DNA from: Leifsonia xyli subsp. cynodontis DSM 46306
Lineage (GTDB): Bacteria; Actinomycetota; Actinomycetes; Actinomycetales; Microbacteriaceae
Length of the DNA: 64,000 nucleotides
Direction of reading: 5' to 3'
Assembly: GCF_000470775.1 (NCBI RefSeq)
Contig: NC_022438.1
Location: 2,604,001 to 2,668,000, forward strand
Shown: in pieces, positions 53,084 to 62,533 of the stretch
Layout of the letters: each line of letters starts with the position of its first letter
Numbering within the stretch: position 1 is the first letter of the stretch
Notes under the pieces: generated by a model
What the model saw: only the letters and a program-made list of their open reading frames with translations
Told to the model about the DNA's origin: nothing
The model's database searches: none
Translations under genes and position numbers: made by a program

Positions 53084-55233
53084 GGGCACCTTGCTCCAAT
53101 CCTGAGAGAACACCCTTTTGGTAGTTGGTCGGCCCCAGGGGTGCGTATCGCGTGATCTCAGCGGTGTCACTCGTGATCGCGCGGGCCGTGTTCGCCAAAG
53201 ACTCCGTTCCGCGGTCGAGGTATCCGGCTTCGGTGCCTCCGTCGCTGACGAGGGGGCTGTGGTCGGTGACGATGCGGTCGGCGTCGCCTCCGGTTTCGAC
53301 GCCGAAGGGGTGGGAGCCGAAGCCGGGGGTCATCGGGTTGACTGTGTGGTCGCGGCTGCTGGTCCTGCCGATCCAGGCCCACTGATCCCCGCTCTCCCTC
53401 TCCCCGGGAAGCTTGTCGCGGGCGTGGCCGGAGTACACCTTCCCGACGTTCAGATCCGGCTGGGGAGCGCACACTGTCTGGCAGGCCGGCGGAGCCGAGG
53501 GTCACAAAGGTGTCTGCGCGCACTCCGGGTTGGGTGAGCGCGATGGCGGCGGTGGTCGTGCCGTAGGAGTGGGCGACGATGGACAATGACGGCATCGACC
53601 CGCCGCGCACGGCGGACAGGCCCCTGAGCGCCGAGGCGAGTTTGGTGCCGCCGGCGACCGCCCGGGTGACATCCAGCACCCCGAAATCCAGATCCCCGGC
53701 GCTCGGCGCGGGCGGGGTTCTGTATCCGATCCAGGCCACCACCGCGCTCTCCGGGGGAAGCAGCGCGCGCAGGTTCTGCGCCGCTTTCGCCCACCCCGTC
53801 ATCCCGTGGGTCGTCGTTCCCATCCCGGGCACGGTGTAGCTGACCGTCGTGGCCGTGTCCAGATCACCGATCGCGACCGCCGCCAACGGCGGACGATCAC
53901 CGGTCAACGCGATAAGCGAACGAGACGCCCAGGTCGCCGTCGTCTGCAGGGCCGCGTGGATGTTCTTCAACGCTTTCAGCTGCTCTTCCCCCTCCCGCAG
54001 GGACTGCTTCAGCGCCCGCTGTGACAACGCCGAAGGCCCCCTCGCGAACCGGCGGATTCTAGTGGTCGTTACAACTCCCAGAAAGTCCAGGTGTTGCAAC
54101 GACCGTTAGAACCCAAGACCGAGGTGTCACCGACGACGGCCCTCAACCCCGCCAGCCGCGTCTCCAACTCCGCGATCGCCGCAGCCAGAGCACGCCGGTT
54201 CGCGTAGTCCCTCGCCCCGTAAGGGATGCCTTCCAGATTCCCGAACAGGACAGGGAAAGCCGTCAACAGCACCTCGTGACGCGCAGAGAACCGCGCACCA
54301 GGAGACGTCGACGAAGCCAGACCCTGCCACCAGGCATGGATCGCCACAGCATCCATGAGCAACAACCGGGTCCCCACACCCGGAGACGCCGCCAGCAACG
54401 CCCTCAACTCGACGACCGTGAACGTCGCGAAAGCCGCCAACACCTCCCCATCGCTCGGAGGACGCACCGCCGTCGCAACCAGATCCAGAGCACGATCCGA
54501 CAGCAGACCACGACCGGCAGCATCGAACGCCGCAGCGATCTGCTCAACCCAGAGCGCATCGTCCCGGCTCTCCTCCAGAAGCCGCTCGAACCCCCGCAGG
54601 AACGTCACCGACTCCACCGGAACCCAGGAACACGACGCAACGAACGCACCCCACGCGTTCCGCACCCTCCACAACTGCTCCCCCAAACCGACATCACCCG
54701 CCCGCGTCTGCGACACGAAGACCCGCAGATTGTCCGGGACCGCTGAACTCCTCCCCGAGGACCCACCACCCGAAGTCCGCTCCCGCTGCCGCGGCGAGAA
54801 CACCGCAGACACCACCGGAGGCCGCACCGCGACCTCCGACGGCCGCGGATCGAAGAACCCATCCACAGCCACACCAAACCACCCCCACCGCATCCGCAAC
54901 CACACGACGACGCTCCCGCTCCGCCTCCCGCTCACGCCACGCCCTCAAATCCCGCCGACGCTTCTCCTCCTCCCGCGCCCTCACCACCGCCACCTCAACC
55001 TGCTCAGCGAGCCTGTCCAGCACACCCGCCAACCGGCCACGATCCGCAGCCTCCACCGAAGCAGCAACCGCGAAAAGACCGGCATAACAACCAGAGAAAC
55101 CCTCCACAGCCGTCTCCACCGCCCCCCGACGCACTACCCCCACACCACGCAACTCCACATCCGCCGCACGACAAGCAGCGATCAGAGCCTCCGCCACCCC
55201 CGCATCAAACCGAAACCCCACCCCAACCCCCAT
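53073..55233 (-). pseudogene. Multidomain alpha/beta hydrolase (DUF1023 type) with helical N-terminus, three or more frameshifts
   Basis: About 720 codons. From ATG 55233: FRFDAGVAEALIAACRAADV and a long helical segment ending in a charged coiled coil (RAREEEKRRRDLRAWREREA), resembling WXG/LXG-like secretion domains. A shift near 54875-54890 leads to a middle domain (FFDPRPSEVAVRPPVVSAVF; VPDNLRVFVSQTRAGD). Another near 54065-54115 leads to the DUF1023 domain (VSYTVPGMGTTTHGMTGWAK; nucleophile elbow VAHSYGTTTAA). A third near 53474 precedes DLNVGKVYSGHARDKLPGE and the end at 53073. No signal peptide. Probably an exported lipase/esterase-like protein, now dead, while the downstream lipoprotein remains intact. 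Confidence 0.75.
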
Positions 55234-55261
55234 GTGAACGCAACATTCCCCGAACGACAAA

Positions 55262-55291
55262 CACACTACCCAAGAAAAATTACAAGTATCA
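55262..55291 (-). promoter_or_regulatory. Promoter of the hydrolase-lipoprotein operon
   Basis: On the minus strand TTGATA (55286-55291), an 18-base spacer and TAGTGT (55262-55267) form a good promoter in an unusually AT-rich stretch, about 30 bases before ATG 55233. A dyad AAACAT/ATGTTT (55290-55306) overlaps the -35. The rest of 55307-55456 holds nothing recognised. Confidence 0.6.
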
Positions 55292-55456
55292 AACATATCA
55301 CATGTTTTTCACCGCGATCAGACGCCCGGTGAGCGTTCTTGTCACTCCGGCAGGAACCGCTCTCCTCGGCGCTGGAATTGTTGTGTCTCTTCTCCACGGT
55401 GAGGCGGTGAGAAAACCTCCGCCTGAGCTGCCGCGAGAACGCTCCCTGGCAACGCC

Positions 55457-56455
55457 CTAGGTGTGTTTCTCAGGGACGTTGGTCAATCTGCTGATGGGTG
55501 GCTGGCTGCCGATGGCGGTGTGGGGCCTGTGGTGATTGTAGGAGTGCAGCCAGGCCGGGAGTGCGTTGCGGCGGGCTGATTCGGAGTTGTAGTGCCGGGC
55601 GTATGCCCAGCCGTCGGCGAGGGTGCGGTGGAAGCGTTCGATCTTGCCGTTCGTCTGCGGATGGTAGGGCCGGGTGCGTTTCGGTTGGATGCTGAGCTCG
55701 GCGCAAGCGTCGCGCCAGGCGTATGAGCGGTATGCGGAGCCGTTGTCGGAGAGCACCTGTTCGACGGTGACGCCACGGCTGGCGAACCAGCCGACCGCTC
55801 GACGCAGAACAGCGATTGCAGTGGCGGCGGTTTCGTCGTCGTGGATCTCGGCGTAAGCGACACGGGAGTGATCGTCGATGACGGTATGAACGAACGCTGT
55901 GCCGGTGATCATGTCGCCGGTGATCCCGTGTTTCCCGGTCCGCTTCGCGGTGATGGCCTTGTTCCGCTCTCCCTGGAGACGTCCGACGTAGCGCCAGCCG
56001 CCACCGTCGGGGATGTTGCCGAGTTTCTTGATGTCGACGTGGATCATCGATCCGGGATGCTCGTGCTCGTAGCGGCGGGCGGGGTCGCCGGTGCGGACGT
56101 CGACGTGGCTGGGCCGATTGATCCGGCACCGGGAGAGGACCGGGTGAACGGTCGAGGCGGGCATGCCGAGCTGGGCGCCGATACCGACTGGTCCCAGCCG
56201 CTTCTTCCACCGCAGATGCACGACCTTGCGGACCAGTCTTCGCGGGGTCTTGTTCGGGCTGTGATGCGGCCGTGACGAACGGTCCAGCATTCCCGCCTCG
56301 CCCATCTCCACGTAACGACGAGCCCATCGGTCCGCGGTGCGTCAGGACACTCGGAAGTAGGTCGCCGCCGCAGCAACGGACCAGCCGTCGTCGACGACTT
56401 GGCGGGCCAGGCGGAGGCATTCGCGAGGAGTCAAAGCAGCATTAGCGTGGGTCAC
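55457..56455 (-). pseudogene. IS481-family transposase with nonsense codon
   Basis: GTG 56455 follows TAGGAGG. VTHANAALTPRECLRLARQV and the HTH run to FRVS, then TGA at 56342-56344, after which the same frame continues RTADRWARRYVEMGEAG to TAG 55457-55459. Catalytic motifs are present: MIHVDIKKLGNIP (Asp), VLSDNGSAYRS (Asp), NGKIERFHRTLADGW (Glu). The single CGA to TGA change disables it unless an internal ATG at 56311 is used. As in the first copy, the stop TAG comes from CTAG outside the element. The 5' leader is cut by an IS5-family insertion. Confidence 0.85.
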
Positions 56456-56468
56456 GAGGACCTCCTAA

Positions 56469-57367
56469 GAGATGGTTTCAGTAGTCGTTTTTGGTGAGTT
56501 TGCGGGCGCTGGTGATCGCGATTGCTAGAGCGACGAGCGCCGTGATCGTTGAGGCGGTGCGGTCGTAGCGAGTGGCGAGTTTCCGGAAGGCGAGGATCCA
56601 GGCCATGGTGCGTTCGACTACCCAACAGTGTTTACCCAGTCACTGTTTGGAGTCGACTCCGATTCGTGCGATGCGTGCCTTGATCCCACGACAACGCAGG
56701 TAACAGCGGACGCGGCGGTTGTCGTAAGCCTTATCGGCGTGGAAGATAACCGGGCGGCGTCTGGGCCGACCGCGGCCGACGCCCTTGATCGCGGTGATGT
56801 TGTCTAACACAGGTTCCACGAGCATGGAGTCGTGTCGGTTGGCGCCGGAGATCTCCACATGCAGCGGGAGTCCGTTGCGGTCGGTCAGGACATGGTACTT
56901 GGTGCCCCGTTTCCCACGATCCGTGGGGTTAGGTCCAGTGAGATCGCCCCCCTTTTCGCCCGGACACTTACGGAGTCCAGGCAGGTTCTTGACCAGTCGA
57001 TCATGCCAGCCTGGCCGAGTTCGTCGAGCATGATCTTCCGCAGTGCATCCCACGCGCCCGCTTCGGACCATTCACGCAGACGCCGCCAACAAGTGACCCC
57101 GGACCCATACCCCAACTCGGGCGGGAGCTTCTCCACGGGATCCCCGTCAGCAGCACGAACACGATCCCAGCGAACACCTTCCGGTCAGGAACCCGAGGCT
57201 GCCCAGCCCGCCCATTGACCACAGGCGGCCGAGGCGGAATCAACGGCTCCAGCCGCTCCCACAACATATCCGTAATGAACCGATCCTCAGCAAGCGTCGA
57301 CACTCGACCAGCATCCCCGCTAACCAGCCACAACAACCACCGCCACGCCGACTACTGAAACCACCTC
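56469..57367 (-). mobile_element. IS5-family (IS427-like) insertion sequence, 899 bp
   Basis: Ends GAGATGGTTTCAGTAGTCG and, inward from the other side, GAGGTGGTTTCAGTAGTCG are 18/19 identical inverted repeats. The direct repeat TAA (56466-56468 and 57368-57370) is the expected 3-bp target duplication. Inserted in the leader of the IS481 copy, so it is the younger insertion. Confidence 0.85.
56478..57303 (-). pseudogene. IS5-family transposase, disrupted
   Basis: GTG 57303 (MSTLAEDRFITDMLWERLEP) opens an IS427-type DDE transposase. Near 57133 loss of a G shifts from TGIPW to EKLPPELGYGSGVTCWRRL. At the A4G6 run near 56945-56957 a second shift joins DSVSVRAKRG to DLTGPNPTDRGKRGTKYHVL; this is where IS427 relatives often use programmed frameshifting, so it may be natural. 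A TGA at 56640-56642 (after GVDSKQ) precedes LGKHCWVVERTMAWILAFRK. The first shift and the nonsense codon make it inactive. Confidence 0.8.
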
Positions 57368-57468
57368 TAAGTCATCGAGTGCAGGGAACTAGACAGCCCC
57401 ACTCTCGACCGGGAGGTCCTCACCCATCTATCGCGTCACACCTCAACCAACGTCCCTGGGCAGCACAC

Positions 57469-57724
57469 CGACGCTTGCCGCACCGTTCTCGCCGCAGCCG
57501 TCCGCGTCTGTGACAACATGGTCCTCACGCGCCTCTACGAGGAGACAGTGTGGGGGCTGGTCTTCCGCGTGCGGGCCGGGTACGAGACCGCGGATCTCCG
57601 GGAATCGGTCAACAGGCTCTACCAGGACCTCCGCGACGAGGTCACCATCACCACCAAGCGCAGCACGCGCTACGACCAGCACCATCCGATCACCCCGCGG
57701 CGACCGGTCGCGGCCGCCCACTGA
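57469..57724 (+). pseudogene. C-terminal fragment of an unrecognised protein, truncated by IS481 copy 2
   Basis: The frame emerges from the right end of the IS481 (DACRTVLAAAVRVCDNMVLT) and reads RLYEETVWGLVFRVRAGYET, NRLYQDLRDEVTITTKRSTR and HHPITPRRPVAAAH to TGA 57722-57724. An ATG at 57518 allows a 68-residue ORF, but the codons upstream of it look equally coding, so this is probably the 3' part of a larger gene whose 5' part was lost with the left flank of the element. No family recognised. Confidence 0.45.
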
Positions 57725-57781
57725 CGAACGAGACCGGCTGCGGCGATGCCGCCGCGGCCGGATCGATCGGGTGAACGACGA

Positions 57782-58747
57782 TCAAAGCGTCGCCGTGGAC
57801 TTCGATCGCCAGGGCTGAACAGGATGACGACGTCCGCGCAGAGCCTCTCGGCCGAGACGGCGGGCTACTTGATGGCGCCCGCGGACCAGGTAGCGCTGAG
57901 CGATGAAGGCGAAGCAGAGGGGGATGACGATGGAGATCACAGTGACAGCCGCGAGGTTCCCCCACTGCACGCCGGCGCTGGTGACGAAGAACGCTGCGCC
58001 GACGGTCACGGGCACGGCGCCCGAAGCCGACAGGATGACGGCGAACAGATAGTCCGACCAGGCGAAGACGAACACGATGATCGCAACGGCGACAAGGCCA
58101 GGTGCGAGAAGCGGGAGCACCATTGAGAAAAGGGCGCGGTACGTTCCCACGCCGTCGATGGCAGACGCTTCCTCGATCTCGACAGGGACATCCCGCAAAG
58201 TCCCGCAGATGATCAACAAGGCGAGGGGGAGTTGCATGAACGTGTTGGCGAGCACGAGGCCGAAGACGGTGTCGTAGATGCCGAGTCCGGAGAAGATGAG
58301 GAAGAACGGCACGGCGAAGAACATCGCGGGGACCAGTCGGAGACTGGTGATCGCCTGCAACAGCCAGCTCCCGCCGAATCCGGTTCGGACGATTGCATAG
58401 CTCGCAGGGACCGCGATGATCATGACCAGGATGACGGTGCCGACGGAGAGCTGAACCGAGTTGAGCAAGTAACCGGGGAAGTTGTACTTCGAGCCGCTGA
58501 GGACCGCCGCATAGTGATCGAAAGTGAAGCCACCGGCGACCGAGAATGGCGAGAGGCCGATCGCCGCGTCGGTCTTCAGTGAGGTGTAGATGGCGTTCAG
58601 CAGCGGCAGATTGATCAGCAGGGCGACGAGCGCGAAGAGGATCGTGCGCCACCAGGCTTTCGGCTTTCGACGCCGGCCGATCCCTTTCGTCGCGGTGCGC
58701 GCGTCCGTGGCGGCGCGTGCTCGGCTTCCGATGGTGATCTGGGTCAT
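57782..58747 (-). CDS. Sugar ABC transporter permease, MalG type
   Basis: 321 residues in the present frame; six helices (ILFALVALLINLPLLNAIYT, VGTVILVMIIAVPASYAIV and others) and the EAA loop EIEEASAIDGVGTYRALFSMVLP that contacts the ATPase. ATG 58747 overlaps the MalF-type stop. The expected end is YLVRGAIK-stop, about 295 residues; one extra base near 57877 shifts the last codons, so translation continues 28 residues to 57782. The core is intact and the tail is probably tolerated. No ATPase gene lies nearby; such importers often use a shared MsiK-type ATPase (family knowledge). Confidence 0.85.
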   Translation of the reverse strand: MTQITIGSRARAATDARTATKGIGRRRKPKAWWRTILFALVALLINLPLLNAIYTSLKTDAAIGLSPFSVAGGFTFDHYAAVLSGSKYNFPGYLLNSVQLSVGTVILVMIIAVPASYAIVRTGFGGSWLLQAITSLRLVPAMFFAVPFFLIFSGLGIYDTVFGLVLANTFMQLPLALLIICGTLRDVPVEIEEASAIDGVGTYRALFSMVLPLLAPGLVAVAIIVFVFAWSDYLFAVILSASGAVPVTVGAAFFVTSAGVQWGNLAAVTVISIVIPLCFAFIAQRYLVRGRHQVARRLGREALRGRRHPVQPWRSKSTATL

Positions 58748-59678
58748 GGTGTCGCTCCGCTTGTGATGCGCCGGATGACGAAGGGGATGATCGGCAGCAT
58801 GATCAGTGCGATCAGCACTGCCGCGGCTGAGGCGAGGCCGAAATTGCCTCCGGCGAGGATCTTGTAGACGTAGATGCTCAGTGTGGTGGTCTCGGTTCCG
58901 GGGCCTCCGGAGGTGAGCACATTGATCGTGTCGAAGGTCCGGAAGCCGTCGATGGCGCGCAGGAACCCGGTGATGAAGATCGTTGGCGTCATCAGGGGGA
59001 GGAGGATCGAGAAGACGAAGCGGCTTTTGTTCGCGCGGTCGAGTTGCGCAGCTTCGTGCAGTTCTGCCGGGATTCCCTGCATCGCCGCATGGAAGAGGAG
59101 GAAGGTGAACGACGTCCACTGAAGGATGTCCAGAATCACCAGCATGGGGACGACGGTGTCGGCGCTGAGGAGGGAGACGCGAAAACCGAGGCTGTCCAGG
59201 AAGGCCGGCGCGATGCCGATGTTGGCGCTGAGCATGAGCCGGAACATGATGCCCATCAGGGCCGGCGCGATCATGATCGGCAGAATCAGTGCGCTGAGGA
59301 AGAACTTCTTGCCGGGGAAAGCCCTGTCGAACAGCAGGGCGAGGATGAATCCGAAGGCGAGCTCGAACGCAGTGACGACGATGGTGTAGCCGATGGTGAA
59401 AAGCAGAGCGCGCCAGAACCCGGGGTCGCTGAGCATAGCGCCGTAGTTGCTGAAGCCGGTCCAGCTGGGAGTCGGGTTGAGCAAAGTGTGATTTTGCAGT
59501 GACGACGCGACGCCGTTCACGATGGGGAACGCGACCAGCAGAGCGAGGAAGAGGATCAGCGGTGTGGTGAGCACCCAGCGGACCGCACCTCGTGCGCGAA
59601 CGTTCGTCTTCTGCCGGGCGACCGGGGCAGCTTGTTCGCCGCCCCGGTCGCCCGGCGTGTGGCCGTGGTTTCGGACAT
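58744..59678 (-). pseudogene. Sugar ABC transporter permease, MalF type, frameshift near 5' end
   Basis: ATG 59678 (MSETTATRRATGAANKLPRS) starts a typical cytoplasmic tail, but about two extra bases near 59591-59598 put it out of frame with RGAVRWVLTTPLILFLALLV, which continues intact to 58744. All six helices and the EAA loop (ELHEAAQLDRANKSRFVFSI) are in the second frame. Initiation at GTG 59574 (VLTTPLIL) would give a nearly complete 276-residue permease, so partial function is possible. It lies between the binding protein and the MalG-type gene in one operon. Confidence 0.7.
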
Positions 59679-59709
59679 CGCGCTCTTTCTTGCTGCCGCG
59701 CCCGTTGCG

Positions 59710-61042
59710 CTACTTGCCCGACAAAGTGGTCAGGTCGGCGTTGGCCTTCTTCAGAGCCTCCTCGACCTGCCCCTGGCCGACCCATGCTCCGGAGAGATCG
59801 TTGGCCAGAGCGGTGTAGATGTCGAAGGCCCGGGCCAACGTCGGCTCGGCGTACGTGCCATCTTTCAGGATGCCTTCCAACGCGGTGATGCTAGCGCTCT
59901 TCTGACCCTGGAGCGCGCCGGGCATAGAGGCGAGACCCCCAGCGGCCACGTAGGTCTTCATCGCGTCCACGCTGTCGAGGTACTTGATGAACTTCTGCGC
60001 AGCGTCGACATGCTTGCCGTACTTGTTCACACCGATCGCCAGCGTGTGTACATGACTGAGGTGATCCTTCCCCGGCACACGGGCGATGCCGATCTTGCCC
60101 GCCGTCTTCGGGGACTGCTTCGGATCGTTGAGCTGATCGTAGGCCGCGTTCCGCTGGAGCGCGAAAGCGGCGTTGCCGCTGGTGAGCGCTGCCTGTGTCT
60201 CAAGGTATTCAGCCTGGTCGGAGTCCGGCGAGGTCAGAGCCTTGGTGTAGATCGTCCGGTAGATGTTCACGGCGACGGCCGCCTCCGGGCTGTCGAGGTT
60301 CGGCTTTCCCGAGGAGTCCAGCCAGCTGCCGCCGCTGTTGTAGAGGGCGTCGTCCCAGACCATCGCGTTGTAGACCAGGTTCTTCGCCTGCAGCGCCGTG
60401 CCGTACTTCGTCGGCGATGCCGGGTTTGTACTGCTGTGTGAAATAGGCTGCCGAGGCGATGTAATCATCCCAGGTCCACTGGTCGGGGCTCTTCGGTTCG
60501 AGAGTCTTGCCGAGCACCTGCTGGCTGATCTTCTCGAACGTTGCCTTGTCGTTGAGCATGCTGCCGATCAGGTCGGTGCGGTAGAAGACCATGTGAACGC
60601 TGGGGTCCAGGGGGATGCCGTACTGCTTGCCCTGAACATTGAGCGAGCCCAGCGAGCTCTTGAAGTACTGGCTGTCGTTCAGGCTGAGCGGCGCGAGGTA
60701 CTGGGAATGCTGGGCGATGTAGTAGATGGCAGTCTGGTAGAAGTCGTAGTCCGACGACTTCGTCGACATCAGCGTCGCCTCTCTTGCGTACGTGTCGGTG
60801 CGGCTGAGCTGGTCGACCGTGACGTGGATCTTGTCCCCGGCTCCGGGACCGGAGTTGTAAGCGGCCATGACTTTGGACATGGCATCGGCCTCCGGGCCGG
60901 GGTTCATGATCAGCTTCAGAGTGGCGACGCCGCTGGCGTCGGCGCCGCCGCCCGATGCGTTGCAGCCGGTCAGAGCCAGCGTCACTGCGGTCGCACCAGC
61001 GGCCACCATGAACGCTCGCCGGGCGAGTTGTGCCTTCTTCAT
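59710..61042 (-). pseudogene. Amino-sugar ABC transporter binding lipoprotein, frameshifted
   Basis: ATG 61042 (MKKAQLARRAFMVAAGATAV) with lipobox LTGC. The first frame runs through LMSTKSSDYDFYQTAIYYIA to AAYFTQQYK; one extra A in the AAA at 60425-60427 breaks it, and NPASPTKYGTALQAKNLVYN continues in the next frame to TAG 59710-59712. About 443 codons, normal for family 1 binding proteins. The lesion is the same kind as in the binding protein at 1378. Genes for a BadF-type kinase and NanE lie divergently, so ManNAc, sialic acid or a related amino sugar is the likely ligand. Confidence 0.85.
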
Positions 61043-61484
61043 TGCCTTGTTCTCCCGTCGTTGGGTGGAAGTTCTGATTGATTGGCAGGTCTTGCGTACT
61101 TTGTCGCTCTCGTTTCGCGGGTGATAGCTGCGTCGCGTCAGCATGCTCACCGTGGGGTGCTGTGGACCTGTTCGGGTTCCCGGTGCATCGGAGTCCGATT
61201 GTGGTCCTCTTCCGATCGTGCCCGCCCCGACCGGCTGAGATGATGCAGCTGTTTTCGCGAGAGAGGCTCATCAGGCGTCCGGGCGCCGACGGCCGGACGA
61301 CTGTCGTGCCGAGGCGGTCCCGGCCAGCCGGGGCCTGGTCAGCGCGACTGCGCGACAGTCCTGGCGCCACATCCCGCCCTGGGGACGCTGAGCGCAGGCA
61401 CACCAGAAACAGCCGCAAGACGCGTTCCGCGCCCGTCGGATGCCGTGCTGTTCATGTGGTCTCCTTCGGCTTCTGAGCGAATCT

Positions 61485-61500
61485 ATAACCCTAGGGTTAT
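61485..61500. promoter_or_regulatory. Perfect 16-bp palindrome, probable GntR operator
   Basis: ATAACCCTAGGGTTAT lies in the divergent gap (61043-61601) between the transport operon and the kinase-nanE-gntR genes. TATGAT at 61511-61516 can be the -10 for the plus-strand genes, putting the palindrome over its -35. The GntR/UTRA regulator at 63249 is the natural candidate to bind it. Confidence 0.65.
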
Positions 61501-61510
61501 TGAATCACTC

Positions 61511-61516
61511 TATGAT
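61511..61516 (+). promoter_or_regulatory. Putative -10 TATGAT of the kinase-nanE-gntR operon
   Basis: Close to consensus TATAAT and downstream of the palindrome, about 85 bases before the start; no clear -35. The rest of the gap 61043-61601 holds nothing else recognised. Confidence 0.4.
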
Positions 61517-61601
61517 TGCAGTACGCTAACATCGTGATTGTCCTACCCGCAAGGACGAAACAAGACCGTTACATAGCGAGCGGACCCGAGGAGGTGTTGA
61601 G

Positions 61602-62472
61602 ATGGCCGAACTCGCATTCGACCTCGGTCAGACCCAGACGCGGGTCCGCTTGATCACTGAGCGAGGCGACCGTGCGAATCTCGAGCTGGACGGCTTCCGC
61701 TATGGAAGCGACACGATCCAGACGATCCTCGACCGGTGCCGCCATGCCGCGGCAACGTTCGGTGTGACCGAGGTGCGGACCGTTGCCGGTGGAGGCACCG
61801 GCTTGTACGGTGCCGCCCCGCCGCCCAGCGCGTTGCGCGCCTCCTTGTCGGCGTCGCTCGGTGTCGAAAGGGTGATCATCGCCGACGACGCAGTCACCTC
61901 GCACCTGGGGGCTCTCGCCGGTGAGCCTGGCACACTGATCGCCGCCGGAACCGGGATCGTGGGCCTGGGCATCGGCCCTGCCGGAGCCGCTCGCGTCGAC
62001 GGCGTCGGATCGCTCATCGGCGACGACGGCTCCCCCCGGCTTCTGGAGGCGCTCGAGCACGAGTACGGACCCGCAGCCGACGTCCCCAGCCTCATCATTC
62101 CCGGTCGGGAGAGTCGCCTCCTTCGCACCGGCCGTCGCTGCGGCGGCCCGCGAAGGCGACGTGAAAGCCGGCGCGATCTGGGCCGAAGCGGCCCGCCACA
62201 TCGGCGACGCTGTGATCGCCGCCAGCAGTCGAGCAGGGTTTCAGAGCGATGAGCGATTCCCCTGGGGCGTCTCCGGCCGGCTGACCGGCGCCGGTGACTT
62301 GCTGGACCCCGTGCTCGACAGCATCGTGTATGCGCGCTTCCCTGCCGCCTTCAGATTCCCGGCTGTTGGATCGGCACTCGACGGAGCCGAACGACTGCTG
62401 CATCATCCCAATGCCACCGCTCTCGCGCCACTGGTTGCTCTGAGCGCAACAGAAAAGGAACTCAATACCTGA
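61602..62472 (+). pseudogene. BadF/BadG-type N-acetylated sugar kinase, deleted and frameshifted
   Basis: GAGGAGGT precedes ATG 61602. ASKHA kinase features: ELAFDLGQTQTRVRLI (phosphate-1), VERVIIADDAVTSHLGAL, TLIAAGTGIVGLGIG (phosphate-2/adenosine) and VDGVGSLIGDDGS. Immediately after DDGS the expected GYWIGR segment and about 20 residues are missing, and LLEALEHEYGPAAD follows directly. Near 62098-62101 an extra C shifts the frame; VASFAPAVAAAAREGDVKAG and IWAEAARHIGDAV continue in another frame to 62472. The family phosphorylates GlcNAc or ManNAc. Inactive as read; upstream of nanE. Confidence 0.8.
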
Positions 62473-62533
62473 GCACCAGAAAACCTCCGGCCTCCGGCTT
62501 CCCCCTGGCGTCTTCATCTCGTGCCAAGCGCCG

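Larger units (their letters stand above)
55461..57468 (-). mobile_element. IS481-family insertion sequence copy 2, interrupted by IS5-family element
   Basis: Left end GTGTGTTTCTCAGGGACGTT and right end (read inward) GTGTGCTGCCCAGGGACGTT, both followed by GGT, form the terminal repeats. CTAG flanks the left end (55457-55460), but the right flank begins CGACGC, so no target duplication remains and one side has been rearranged. Without the 899-bp insertion and its 3-bp duplication the element is about 1.1 kb. Confidence 0.75.
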
